Shown here: positions 47,474 to 60,020 of the stretch, piece after piece
Position numbering within the stretch: the first letter of the stretch is position 1
Layout: each line of letters starts with the position of its first letter
Assembly: GCA_016946835.1 (NCBI GenBank)
Contig: JACVTC010000006.1
Coordinates: 1,269,501 to 1,333,500, forward strand
Length of the DNA: 64,000 nt
Reading direction: 5' to 3'
Source of the DNA: Neocallimastix lanati (nom. inval.)
Taxonomy: Eukaryota > Neocallimastigomycota > Neocallimastigomycetes > Neocallimastigales > Neocallimastigaceae
Notes under the pieces: model-generated
Told to the model about the DNA's origin: nothing
What the model saw: the letters and a program-made list of their open reading frames with translations, nothing else
The model's database searches: none
Position numbers and translations under genes: made by a program

Positions 47474-47799
47474 ACTAAAAAAGGGGAGAGCGCGTTTCGG
47501 AACCGCACGTGAATAGATATAAGCCACATGCTTTTTGAGATGGCGTATTATATATAAAATTTTTTATATAAATAAATAATTAAATAATAATTAAATAAAT
47601 ATTTTATTTTATAATAATTTCATAATTTAATATATATTTGATAATAAAAAATAAAAATATAAAAAAATAAAAAAATAAAAAAAATAAAAAAATAAAAAAA
47701 TAAAAAAAATAAAAAAATAAAAAAAATTAAAAATAAAAAAAAAATAAAAAAAATAAAAAAGATTAAAAAAATAAAATACAAAAAAAATAAAATAAAATA

Positions 47800-48360
47800 T
47801 TTTCATTTTTATTTATATTTATAACTGTAATTTTTTATTATATAAATAAATAAATAAATAAATAAATAATAATTAAATAAATATTTTTTTTTTATAATAA
47901 AAAAATAAAATAAAAAAAAGAAAAGATAAATATTTTTTTAGTAATTTTCTTGAAATAAAATATTTTATTAGTAATTTTCTTGAAATAAAATAAAATATTT
48001 TCATATTTATTTATATTTATAACTGTAATTTTTTATTATATAAATAAATAATAATTAAATAAATATTTTATTTTATAATGAAAAAATAAAATAAAAAAAA
48101 GAAAAGATAAATATTTTTTTAGTAATTTTCTTGAAATAAAATATTTTATTAGTAATTTTCTTGAAATAAAATAAAATATTTTCATATTTATTTATATTTA
48201 TAACTGTAATTTTTTATTATATAAATAAATAATAATTAAATAAATATTTTATTTTATAATGAAAAAATAAAATAAAAAAAAAAAGATAAATATTTTTTTA
48301 ATAATTTTCTTGAAATAAAATAAAATATTTTTATATTTATAATTGTAATTTTTAAAAAAA
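47800..48360 (+). repeat. Tandem repeat of about 180 bp upstream of the MULE transposase
   Basis: Nearly three copies, starting at about 47804, 48002 and 48183, share TTATAACTGTAATTTTTTAT and TAGTAATTTTCTTGAAATAA. The first copy is longer. It lies directly in front of the transposase start and so may contain the promoter. Confidence 0.75.
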
Positions 48361-48432
48361 ATTGAAAATACATATTAAATAAAAAATAAAAAATAAATAT
48401 TTTCATATTTATTAATATTTATATTAAAAATT

Positions 48433-49884
48433 TTGATGGAGGGAAATCTAAAAATTGATATAAGTGAAACAAATCGAGGAAAAGAGCAAATAATTATAGA
48501 TCGAAAATTTAAATATAATTTTTCAAAATTAAAAAAAGATAATACAAAAATATATAGATGTACAGAATATAAAACATTAAATAAATGTAAGTCTTTTATT
48601 ATTTTAAATGATAATAAAGAGGTTTTAAATTATGATTCTTCACATAATCATCCTGGTAATGAAATTAATGCATCCAAATCATTAATAAAACATAAAATTA
48701 AAGATGAAATAAAAAAAAGTTTGATTCCTTCTGATATAAAATCAAAACGCATATTTGATAAAATTTCTCAAGAAATAGGATATATATGCCCTGAATATAA
48801 AACAATTAAATCCCAAATAACAAGATATAAAAACAAACAATTATTTCCTAATGTAAAAACATTTGATGAAGTTCCTAATGTATCTGAATATTATAAAACA
48901 ATAAGAGGTGAATACTTTATGATATTCAAAAATTCTAATATAATAATTTTTCAATCACCATTCCAAGCAAAATTATTTATGGAGAATAAACATATATTTG
49001 CTGATGGTACATTTTTAATAGCTCCAACTAATAGTTATCAAGTATTCATTACCAGAACTTATGTTACAGAATTAAATTGTTTTTACACTACTTCCATGTC
49101 AATATTAAAAAACAAAGAACAAACAACTTACGAAATATTATTTAATGAAATAAAAAAAAATATAATTAAATATAATGCAAATATTAATTTCTCAGAAAAA
49201 ATTTTTCATTGTGATTTTGAAAAAGGAATATCTAATGCAGTGGAAAATATTTTTCCCAATATAAATATTAAATATTGTTTTTGGCATTATAAAAGATTAT
49301 TAATGACAAAAAAAAATAAATTATGTTACAAGGAAGTGAAAGATCATAATATTTTAAATACTTATTATAAAGCGATTTCTAATTTATGTTTTATTAATAT
49401 TGAATACATACCTGATATTTTTAATAAAATTAAAAATACATGCATGAGATATAAATCTACCTGTTCCCAATTTTTGAATTTTTTAGATTATTTTGAGAAA
49501 ACATTTCTAAATATCTATAATATAAAATATTGGAATTATTACAATAATATAGACCACATAACAAATAATGCTTCAGAATCTTATAACAGTTATTTAAAAA
49601 ATTTATTTGTAAAAAAGCCTTCATTTTATAAATTAATATATACAATACAATTTGAAGAATCCAAATCTTACTATGATTACCATATGAGAATTAAAGGAAT
49701 TTGGAGAAAAAAGAGCAGAATATCAGAAAGGGTCGATGACATTAATATTTTAGTTGAATATTATAAAAATATGGAAGCCGAATTAAAAAATATTGGATGT
49801 AGTAAAAATGATATCATCGAAAATTGGTTTAATTGTTTAATTAGATTGAATAATGAAATCATTAATTTTAATAAAACAAAATAA
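48433..49884 (+). CDS. MULE transposase with N-terminal FLYWCH-like zinc finger (483 aa)
   Basis: Residues about 26-75 have the FLYWCH/WRKY-GCM1-type pattern (YRCTEYKTLNKCKSF ... HNHPG, C..C..H.H), expected to bind element ends. The catalytic part shows the MULE DDE pattern: Asp191 (FADGTF), Asp261 (HCDFEKG, followed by YCFWHY, the conserved C/H region) and Glu382 (NASESYNSYL). The frame is uninterrupted. The ATG at 48433 was chosen as the first in frame; a Met also follows directly. The enzyme should cut and paste the surrounding element; activity is inferred from intact motifs. Fold-back relatives nearby could be mobilised by the same family. Confidence 0.92.
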   Translation: MMEGNLKIDISETNRGKEQIIIDRKFKYNFSKLKKDNTKIYRCTEYKTLNKCKSFIILNDNKEVLNYDSSHNHPGNEINASKSLIKHKIKDEIKKSLIPSDIKSKRIFDKISQEIGYICPEYKTIKSQITRYKNKQLFPNVKTFDEVPNVSEYYKTIRGEYFMIFKNSNIIIFQSPFQAKLFMENKHIFADGTFLIAPTNSYQVFITRTYVTELNCFYTTSMSILKNKEQTTYEILFNEIKKNIIKYNANINFSEKIFHCDFEKGISNAVENIFPNINIKYCFWHYKRLLMTKKNKLCYKEVKDHNILNTYYKAISNLCFINIEYIPDIFNKIKNTCMRYKSTCSQFLNFLDYFEKTFLNIYNIKYWNYYNNIDHITNNASESYNSYLKNLFVKKPSFYKLIYTIQFEESKSYYDYHMRIKGIWRKKSRISERVDDINILVEYYKNMEAELKNIGCSKNDIIENWFNCLIRLNNEIINFNKTK

Positions 49885-50744
49885 AAATAATTATTAAAAT
49901 CCTTTCAAAATCATAATTACAATTAATTGAAAATTAAATTTTTTTATTTAATAAGAAATTCAATATTTAAATTTATTTAATATTTATTGATAGGGTTAGC
50001 TTAAAAATATTAAAAAAAAATTTTTTTTATAAATTTATTTTAAATATTTTTTACTTAATTAAATATTATTAAATAAAATTAAAAGATGTCTTTATTATTA
50101 TATATTAGTATTATAAAATATTAAAAATATGAATGTATTGCATTTCTCATTATTTTTATTTTATATTGTAGTAAATTAATAAATAAATAAATAATTTTTA
50201 TAAAATAAACCAATTATTAAATTAATATATTTTTTAAAAATATATTTAATGTATATTTCATATTTTTAATAAATATTCAAATATACATTTTAAATATATA
50301 TAATGATATTTAAGTATTATAATACTTATAAAAGAAAATAATTAATATTTTAAATTATTTCTATCAGGCTTTCTAAAAAAACTTTACTATTTGTAAAAAT
50401 AGTAATGCTCTTTTTGTTAGTTTATTAGATTTGTATAATATAAATATCTAAAATAATTTATTTATTATTTAATAGAAATTTATGTTTAAAAATGTTATTG
50501 TTATTATTACTATTACTAAAAAAAGTTTTAATTTAATATTTATAATTAAATTTTCAAATAATCTTTCCTTATCAAGTTAAATATAATGCTCCTGAGTAAA
50601 AAAGATTTTCGTATTATATAAAATTTATTTAAAATATTAGATAAAAAAATATTAAAAAGGAAATAAGAATTTTAAAAAGAATATTTAAAAATAAAATGAA
50701 AAAAATATAGAATGTAATAATATAGAAGTATAAGTATATAAAAT
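49885..50744 (+). other. MULE interior, AT-rich non-coding
   Basis: No gene is seen between the transposase stop and the minisatellite. An AT-rich 3' flank with short A/T runs. Confidence 0.6.
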
Positions 50745-53035
50745 AAAATAAAATAAAATAAATAGTTGAAATATAAATATAAAGTACAAATTGAATAAAA
50801 TAAAATAAATAGTTGAAATATAAATATGAAATACAGAATGAATAAAATAAAATAAATAGTTGAAATATAAATATGAAGTACAGATTGAATAAAATAAAAT
50901 AAAATATATAGTTGAAATATAAATATAAAGTACAGATTGAATAAAATAAAATAAATAGTTGAAATATAAATATGAAGTACAGAATGAATAAAATAAAATA
51001 AATAGTTGAAATATAAATATAAAGTACAGGATGAATAAAATAAAATAAATAGTTGAAATATAAATATGAAGTACAGATTGAATAAAATAAAATAAATAGT
51101 TGAAATATAAATATGAAGTACAGAATGAATAAAATAAAATAAATAGTTGAAATATAAATATAAAGTACAGGATGAATAAAATAAAATAAATAGTTGAAAT
51201 ATAAATATGAAGTACAGATTGAATAAAATAAAATAAATAGTTGAAATATAAATATAAAGTACAGGATGAATAAAATAAAATAAATAGTTGAAATATAAAT
51301 ATAAAGTACAGGATGAATAAAATAAAATTAATAGTTGAAATATAAATATAAAGTACAGATTGAATAAAATAAAATAAAATAAATAGTTGAAATAAAAATA
51401 TGAAGTACAGATTGAATAAAATAAAATAAATAGTTGAAATATAAATATAAAGTACAGGATGAATAAAATAAAATTAATAGTTGAAATATAAATATAAAGT
51501 ACAGAATGAATAAAATAAAATAAATAGTTGAAATATAAATATGAAGTACAGAATGAATAAAATAAAATAAATAGTTGAAATATAAATATAAAGTACAGGA
51601 TGAATAAAATAAAATTAATAGTTGAAATATAAATATAAAGTACAGATTGAATAAAATAAAATAAAATAAATAGTTGAAATAAAAATATGAAGTACAGATT
51701 GAATAAAATAAAATAAATAGTTGAAATATAAATATAAAGTACAGGATGAATAAAATAAAATTAATAGTTGAAATATAAATATAAAGTACAGATTGAATAA
51801 AATAAAATAAATAGTTGAAATATAAATATGAAATACAGAATGAATAAAATAAAATAAATAGTTGAAATATAAATATAAAGTACAGATTGAATAAAATAAA
51901 ATTAATAGTTGAAATATAAATATGAAGTACAGATTGAATAAAATAAAATAAATAGTTGAAATATAAATATGAAGTACAGAATGAATAAAATAAAATAAAT
52001 AGTTGAAATATAAATATAAAGTACAGATTGAATAAAATAAAATTAATAGTTGAAATATAAATATAAAGTACAGATTGAATAAAATAAAATAAAATAAATA
52101 GTTGAAATAAAAATATGAAGTACAGATTGAATAAAATAAAATAAATAGTTGAAATATAAATATAAAGTACAGGATGAATAAAATAAAATTAATAGTTGAA
52201 ATATAAATATAAAGTACAGATTGAATAAAATAAAATAAATAGTTGAAATATAAATATGAAATACAGAATGAATAAAATAAAATAAATAGTTGAAATATAA
52301 ATATAAAGTACAGATTGAATAAAATAAAATAAATAGTTGAAATATAAATATGAAGTACAGATTGAATAAAATAAAATAAATAGTTGAAATATAAATATGA
52401 AGTACAGAATGAATAAAATAAAATAAATAGTTGAAATATAAATATAAAGTACAGGATGAATAAAATAAAATAAATAGTTGAAATATAAATATGAAGTACA
52501 GATTGAATAAAATAAAATAAATAGTTGAAATATAAATATAAAGTACAGGATGAATAAAATAAAATAAATAGTTGAAATATAAATATAAAGTACAGGATGA
52601 ATAAAATAAAATTAATAGTTGAAATATAAATATAAAGTACAGATTGAATAAAATAAAATAAAATAAATAGTTGAAATAAAAATATGAAGTACAGAATGAA
52701 TAAAATAAAATAAATAGTTGAAATATAAATATAAAGTACAGGATGAATAAAATAAAATTAATAGTTGAAATATAAATATAAAGTACAGATTGAATAAAAT
52801 AAAATAAAATAAATAGTTGAAATAAAAATATGAAGTACAGATTGAATAAAATAAAATAAATAGTTGAAATATAAATATAAAGTACAGGATGAATAAAATA
52901 AAATTAATAGTTGAAATATAAATATAAAGTACAGATTGAATAAAATAAAATAAATAGTTGAAATATAAATATGAAATACAGAATGAATAAAATAAAATAA
53001 ATAGTTGAAATATAAATATGAAGTACAGATTGAAT
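50745..53035 (+). repeat. 47-bp minisatellite inside the MULE (about 48 copies)
   Basis: The unit is built from AATAAAATAAAATAAA, TAGTTGAAATATAAATAT and GAAGTACAGATTG. Units differ by A/G (ATAAAG or ATGAAG), by GATTG/GAATG/GGATG, by TAAATAG/TTAATAG and by an extra AAAAT. The TTAATAG variant recurs every 141 or 146 bp (at about 51328, 51474, 51615, 51761, 51902, 52043, 52189), showing a three-unit higher-order repeat, with one 423-bp (9-unit) gap to 52612 and then 146-bp steps. It is non-coding. Confidence 0.93.
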
Positions 53036-53710
53036 AAAATAAAATAAAATAAAATAAAATAAAATAAAATAAAATAAAATAAAATAAAATAAAATAAAAT
53101 AAAATAAAATAAAATAAAATAAAATAAAATAAAATAAAATAAAATAAAATAAAATAAAATAAAATAAAATAAAATAAAATAAAATAAAATAAAAGAAATA
53201 AAATAAAATAAAATAAAATAAAATAAAATAAAAGAAATAAAATAAAATAAATAGTGAAGTAATATTAAAGAATAAAGTATTAATAAAAATAAAATAAAAT
53301 AAAATAAATAGTGAAGTAATATTAAAGAATAAAGTATTAATAAAAATAAAATAAAATAAAATAAAATAAAAGAAATAAAATAAAATAAATAGTGAAGTAA
53401 TATAAAGGAATAAAGTATTAATAAAAATAAAATAAAATAAAATAAAATAAAATAAAATAAAATAAAATAAAATAAAATAAAATAAAATAAAATAAAATAA
53501 AATAAAATAAAATAAAATAAAATAAAATAAAATAAAATAAAATAAAATAAAATAAAATAAAATAAAATAAATAAATAAAATAAAATAAAATAAAATAAAA
53601 TAAAATAAAATAAAATAAAATAAAATAAAATAAAATAAATAAAATAAAATAGTGAAGTAATATAAAGGAATAAAGTATTAATAAAAATAAAATAAAATAA
53701 AATAAAATAA
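53036..53710 (+). repeat. (AAAAT)n pentanucleotide tract
   Basis: Long AAAAT arrays are interrupted by a repeated TAGTGAAGTAATATTAAAGAATAAAG-type spacer (about 53252, 53309, 53390, 53650). A 398-codon minus-strand open frame here consists only of Phe/Ile/Leu/Tyr codons from the repeat and is not a gene. Confidence 0.9.
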
Positions 53711-54427
53711 AATAAAAAAATTATTTGAATTATAATAAAAATACAAGTATTAATAAAAATAAAATAAAATAAAACAAAATAAATATTTGAATTATAATAA
53801 AAATACAAGTACTAATAAAATAAAATAAATATGTGAATTATAATAAATTGCAAGTATCAATCGAAATAAAATAAAATAAAATAAAATAAAATAAATATGC
53901 AGTGAAATAATAATATATAATATGATAAAATAAAATAAATAAGATATTGATATGAAATTAATATAAAAACTGAATTTAGCAACAAATAAATTATATAATA
54001 AATAAATGATATAGCATATTCATATATATTAACATGAATTTTATTATAATTTTTACAGTATTTTAAATTAATGTAAATTATTATATTTCCATATAATAAA
54101 CAAACTTTATAATTAGAAAATAGTATAAAAAGAAATATTATTAAATATTATTATTAAATAATTAAATGAATAAATTAATAAATAAATAAAAATTTTCAGA
54201 ATATGGCGAATGTAAATCATTATTTTTTTTGAAATATATCACATTTTAAATATTTTTAATAATTATTTTTTCAAAGAAATTATATGTGCCATTTTATTTT
54301 AATATTTAAATATTATATTCATAAATAAAAATTTATAAAAAAAATAATATAAGCCACATTCCGAAATGAAAATTTATGTAAAAATATTTAAAGCCACATT
54401 CCGAAACGCACCACCCCCACTAAAAAA

Positions 54428-55269
54428 TATCTTTAAAATTAAATATTATTTTATATTTTATTATATATATTTATTAGTATTTTAACAAAAAATACAAAAA
54501 TATATCGTTAAAATTTAAAATTAAATACTATTATATATTATTGTAACTAAAGAGATATTAAAGTTTTTTTTTTTTATTAAATATTAATTAAATATTATTT
54601 CATTGCTTTTTATTTTTTACTAAAAATTTAAATATTGCTATTAATTTATTAAGCCACCTAACAGTGTTAAAAGTACGCCTCATTTTAATTAAAGCCACGT
54701 TACGAAATGCACCGCTCCCAAAAATATACTATATAAAATACTGAAGGGTTAAAATTTTATAAAAAAAAAAATTAATTTCAAATAAAATTTAATAATTAAT
54801 AATTATATTACAATATATATAAAAATATTACCATGTAAAAATAAAACCAACAATGGAAATAAGGGATAATTTCTTAAATAATGAATATACACCGATAAAT
54901 CGATAAAACTGGTATCGTCAGAAAGCTCAGCTCGAAATCTACAAAAGATCCAAATTGCAGCCTTCTAGCTTCACTGGATCTCGAGATATTCCAATTCTAA
55001 GATTGATTTATAATAAATTAAAATTTCTTATTTTCCAAAAGTTACATTTATACTAATATAAAATATTCATTCTATAAATAACATTTATTAGATTCTTTCA
55101 ATTATTAGATTCTAATATTTTCCAGTTATAATAAAGTTAATAAAATATCAAATCAGTTGATTTATAAATAGAAAATTTAATAGTGGAACCAATAGTAAAT
55201 TATCATACATCAATAATCAATTTATTAAATATATATATTAAATATAATAAAGATTATTATTAATCAATT
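54428..55269. other. Right flank of the MULE with an orphan MULE-like terminus
   Basis: No gene. Bases about 54650-54719 (AAGCCAC...ACGTAC..., ending CGAAATGCACCGCTCCC) are another MULE-type end, inverted GGGAGCGGTGCATTTCG, with no clear partner. A more complex segment (about 54890-55005, including CTCAGCTCGAAATCTAC) precedes the gag remnant and may be old retrotransposon leader or LTR. Confidence 0.5.
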
Positions 55270-55990
55270 TATAGCAAGATCGATATTTTTTTTGTCATCA
55301 TTGTAAAGATACTTTTAAAATATATATTCAAATTCTGAAACTAATGAAGATGTAAAAATAAATTTTGTTAAATCTCGCTTAAGAGATTGTGTGTGCTCGT
55401 AATTGGTAATTTAACTACTTATAAAAATAGCATACCAAGAAGACTTTTAGAATTAATCAAGGAATGACAAGAGATATTCTAGAATATTGAAAGTAAAAAA
55501 TTAGCCCCAAGATTCAATTAGTAAAATTAAAACAATACTTATGGTAAAATAAACAAATATGATGAACGATTAAAGACCTTATCTACTAGTATTAGATTAA
55601 ATGAAGAAGCCTTAGTCTTATTATTTTTTTTTTATAACTGTCTACACCCAAAATATCAATTGGAAATTGAAAAAAAAAAAAATGGAAGAATTTGTAGTTG
55701 ATCTTGGGGAACTATTTATACTAAATGTATTTTACTGGAGAGCACTTTAAAAAACAAAAAATCAAATAAGAGCAAATAATAACACACCAAAAAAATACAA
55801 AAGACAAAAAATCAAATAGGAGTAAATAATAACACACCAAAAAAAATACAAAAACCAAAAATTCTAAACCTCCATATGTCCATACTAATAATAATAAAAA
55901 GTATTATAATTATAATGACCTTTATAATAATAAATACAATCATTATAATAATAATTATAATGATAACAAAACTAGTTGCAATATAAAATA
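55270..55990 (+). pseudogene. Decayed gag fragment related to LTR3
   Basis: Broken frames match the LTR3 gag in order: CKDTF, EDVKINFVKSRLRD (about 55348-55390), SKKLAP(R)IQLVKLK (about 55493-55530), NEEALVL (about 55600-55620), LHPKYQLEIEK and LGELFILNVFYWRA. Asn-rich tail codons continue to about 55980. Stops, frameshifts and expanded A/T runs break it. It derives from a relative or older copy of the LTR3 family. Confidence 0.8.
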
Positions 55991-57173
55991 AAAATATTAT
56001 TAAAAGAAATAGAAATAAAAATTATAATCATTTATATATAAAAAGAAAAAAAGTATTAAATTTATTATATTAAATCTATTATTATAATCATTTAACCCTT
56101 TGTATTTTTTTTTTTTTTTTTGCTAAATTATTTTTATTAATTTATTTAATACATAAATCTGGCAATAAATTAAATTAAATTATGTATTTATTATTCAATA
56201 ATAAATAATAAATAATAAATAATAATAAATAATAATAAATAATAAATAAATTATAAATAATAAATAATAAATAATAAATAATAAATAACAACTAATCTAG
56301 TATTTATTAATAAATAATAATAAATAATAAATAATAATAAATAATAAATAATAATAATAATTATAATTAATAATAAATAATAATTAAATAATGAATAATG
56401 AATATTTGAATAATAAATATAATAAACAATAATAATAAATTAGTTTAAATCTTTTATTTATACAGATATATTTAAAAATAAATAAATAAAGAAATAAAGA
56501 AAATAAAGCATGAATTGGTGATTAAAATAAAGTTTTTTTTTTTGTCATTTTAGAGTTTATTGTTAAATTATTTTTGGTCCCTCCTTTTTCAACCTCTAAA
56601 ACGTAATTATTTATTTAATTTTAATTTTATTTTTATTTTATTTTTATTTTATTATTATTTTATTTTTTTTTTAAGAAATTTTTATGTATATATATGTATA
56701 TTTATATATATTTTATTAGTACTTTTTTTTTTTTTTTTATAATAAATGTTTTTTATTTATGGGTAATACAATTATAACTTTAAATTTTTAAAATATATAT
56801 ATATATATATATATTAATTTTTATATTATATATAATAATTTTAAAGTTTATAATAAATATATCAAATATTTATATAAATATTTTTTTGATAGATAATAAT
56901 TCATTTTTTTTTTTTTATACAAAATGTAAAAAATAGTTTTATTGGAAATACTAATTTTTATACTGATGTTTAGTAGTTAGTTGCTATAGTTTTATAATTG
57001 CATGAATTAATTTTTATTAAAATATAATTAATTATAAGAGTTACCTCCTCTCCTTTTTTTTAATAACATATCATACCTTAAATATTAATTATACCAAAAA
57101 AATTTGACTCACGTTCATTCTTGCTTTAATTATTTTTAAAAAAATCATATATATAAGATGACTTTATATTAGT
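55991..57173. other. Low-complexity AT-rich DNA
   Basis: AATAAT-type repeats (about 56195-56440), T-runs and (AT)n. No gene seen. Confidence 0.6.
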
Positions 57174-57207
<34 letters not shown>

Positions 57208-57498
57208 TTTATTTTATTTTTTTTTTTAGCTATTGAATAAACTTTATTTTATAGTATTTATTAAGGAAAAATATATGAAAGTAAAATACATGAAATTTTT
57301 TAACCATTAAGATTAAAAAAATTACATTATAAGTTTTGAAAACAAAATGACCTCTAACTCTTTCCATTCATTTTATGGATGATAATTCTATGTGAATAAA
57401 AATTATTATTCAAAATCTGTATTAGAATTTCTTCTTTGCCTTTATCATTTCGACGTCAAAATGATAGAGGTTGAATAAATTTTTTTTAAGACTAAATA

Positions 57499-57534
<36 letters not shown>

Positions 57535-57657
57535 TTTTTTTATTATTTTGATCTAATCGTAGGGGTACTCGAATAATGTATATTTTCCTAGTAAAACATC
57601 TGTATTTTCTTAAAGGAAGTTTATTACTGTGTTTGTGTATTATTGTTAATCTACATG

Positions 57658-57689
<32 letters not shown>

Positions 57690-58170
57690 TCCGTTAATAA
57701 TGTGAAAGTATTGGTATTTTTTTTGACTTAACGAAAAATAATATAAGATGATTCTTTCCATTTATTAAAGCATCGAATCATCGCCTTAGCACATAAAATT
57801 AGTTATAGGAGGTATATAAAGTTCCTTTGGCATATAATTAATATTTGTATTGGAAATCTCATTATTAAACTCAAAACTCCAAAACAAAATCTCGATTAAT
57901 AGCAGTTTTGTTTTCAGTGTTCTTTTTATTAGATCCTCTTTCTTAGGAATAGAAAACAATCGAAGCAGAATTGAATTCATTTGGCTCAAATTTTATTAAA
58001 TAATAAAAGTTGACATTTTGCAAAGTCAGAATAATTATTTTCTTGATTAGAATCAATATGAGGAGAAGTGACGCTCCCAGAATTAAAAAAATTATTAAAA
58101 AGTTCTGTTAGTACCCAAGCGCTTTGTCATTTTTCATTGAAAGAACAATAGATTGAATTCGTAACATTGT
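57174..58170 (-). pseudogene. Decayed LINE fragment related to LINE E
   Basis: On the minus strand a poly(A) tail (T-rich 57176-57228) follows an AATAAAGTTTATTC signal. Coding remnants match LINE E: the end of ORF2 with the TCATTTCGACGTC block (about 57447-57463), part of the region before the WTKESRTL block (about 57740-57945), then RT N-terminal sequence (PKKE..., EFNS, about 57940-58170). Internal segments are deleted and all frames are broken. Confidence 0.72.
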
Positions 58171-58688
58171 AATTGATTGATAGATGTCTCACGATTCCCT
58201 GAGAAGAAAAATTGTTCTTTCCTTCAATATACAAAATTTTACTTCAATTTTAAAATAAATTTGCATATTTTATATACGATATTTATTATAACAAAAAGAT
58301 ATCTTTATATTTTTATATAATTTAGAAAAAAAATTAACACACAGTTCAAATTACTATTTTTTAACAGATATTCTTACAATCAATAAGAATAATAATAATA
58401 ATAAAAAAAAAAAAAAAAACTATTTTTTAATTTATTTGTTATTTTGTTTATTTTATTTTAGATTTATTATTTTATATATCTTTAAGCTATTAAAATATTA
58501 ATAGTTAAAAAAATAATTTTATTTGGTTTATTTTTTTTATTATTAACATTTTTCAAATAAAAAACAATTGGATATATTATTTTGTTTATTATGTGATTAT
58601 TTATTCACATTTTAAATATTATTTTATGTTTATAAATTATAAATATTTTTTTTGGATGTGTTATATTTTGATTTTACAATTCTCTATT

Positions 58689-60020
<1,332 letters not shown>

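Larger units (their letters stand above)
47483..54418 (+). mobile_element. Complete Mutator-like element (MULE), 6936 bp
   Basis: A perfect 9-bp target duplication ACTAAAAAA lies at 47474-47482 and 54419-54427. Terminal inverted repeats: left begins GGGGAGAGCGCGTTTCGGAA and right (inverted) begins GGGGGTGGTGCGTTTCGGAA. Subterminal AAGCCACAT-type blocks follow on both sides. Inside are one transposase gene, a 180-bp-type tandem repeat, a 2.3-kb minisatellite and a long (AAAAT)n tract. Boundaries agree with transposase type, since MULEs make 8-11-bp, usually 9-bp, duplications. Confidence 0.9.

Noticed and set aside
50745-53035. CRISPR-like direct repeats
   Set aside because: The units are contiguous, without unique spacers, and lie within a eukaryotic MULE; it is a minisatellite.
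52612-53808. 398-codon minus-strand open frame of Phe/Ile/Leu/Tyr
   Set aside because: Composed almost only of the AAAAT and 47-bp repeats read on the reverse strand; no domain and no start context.
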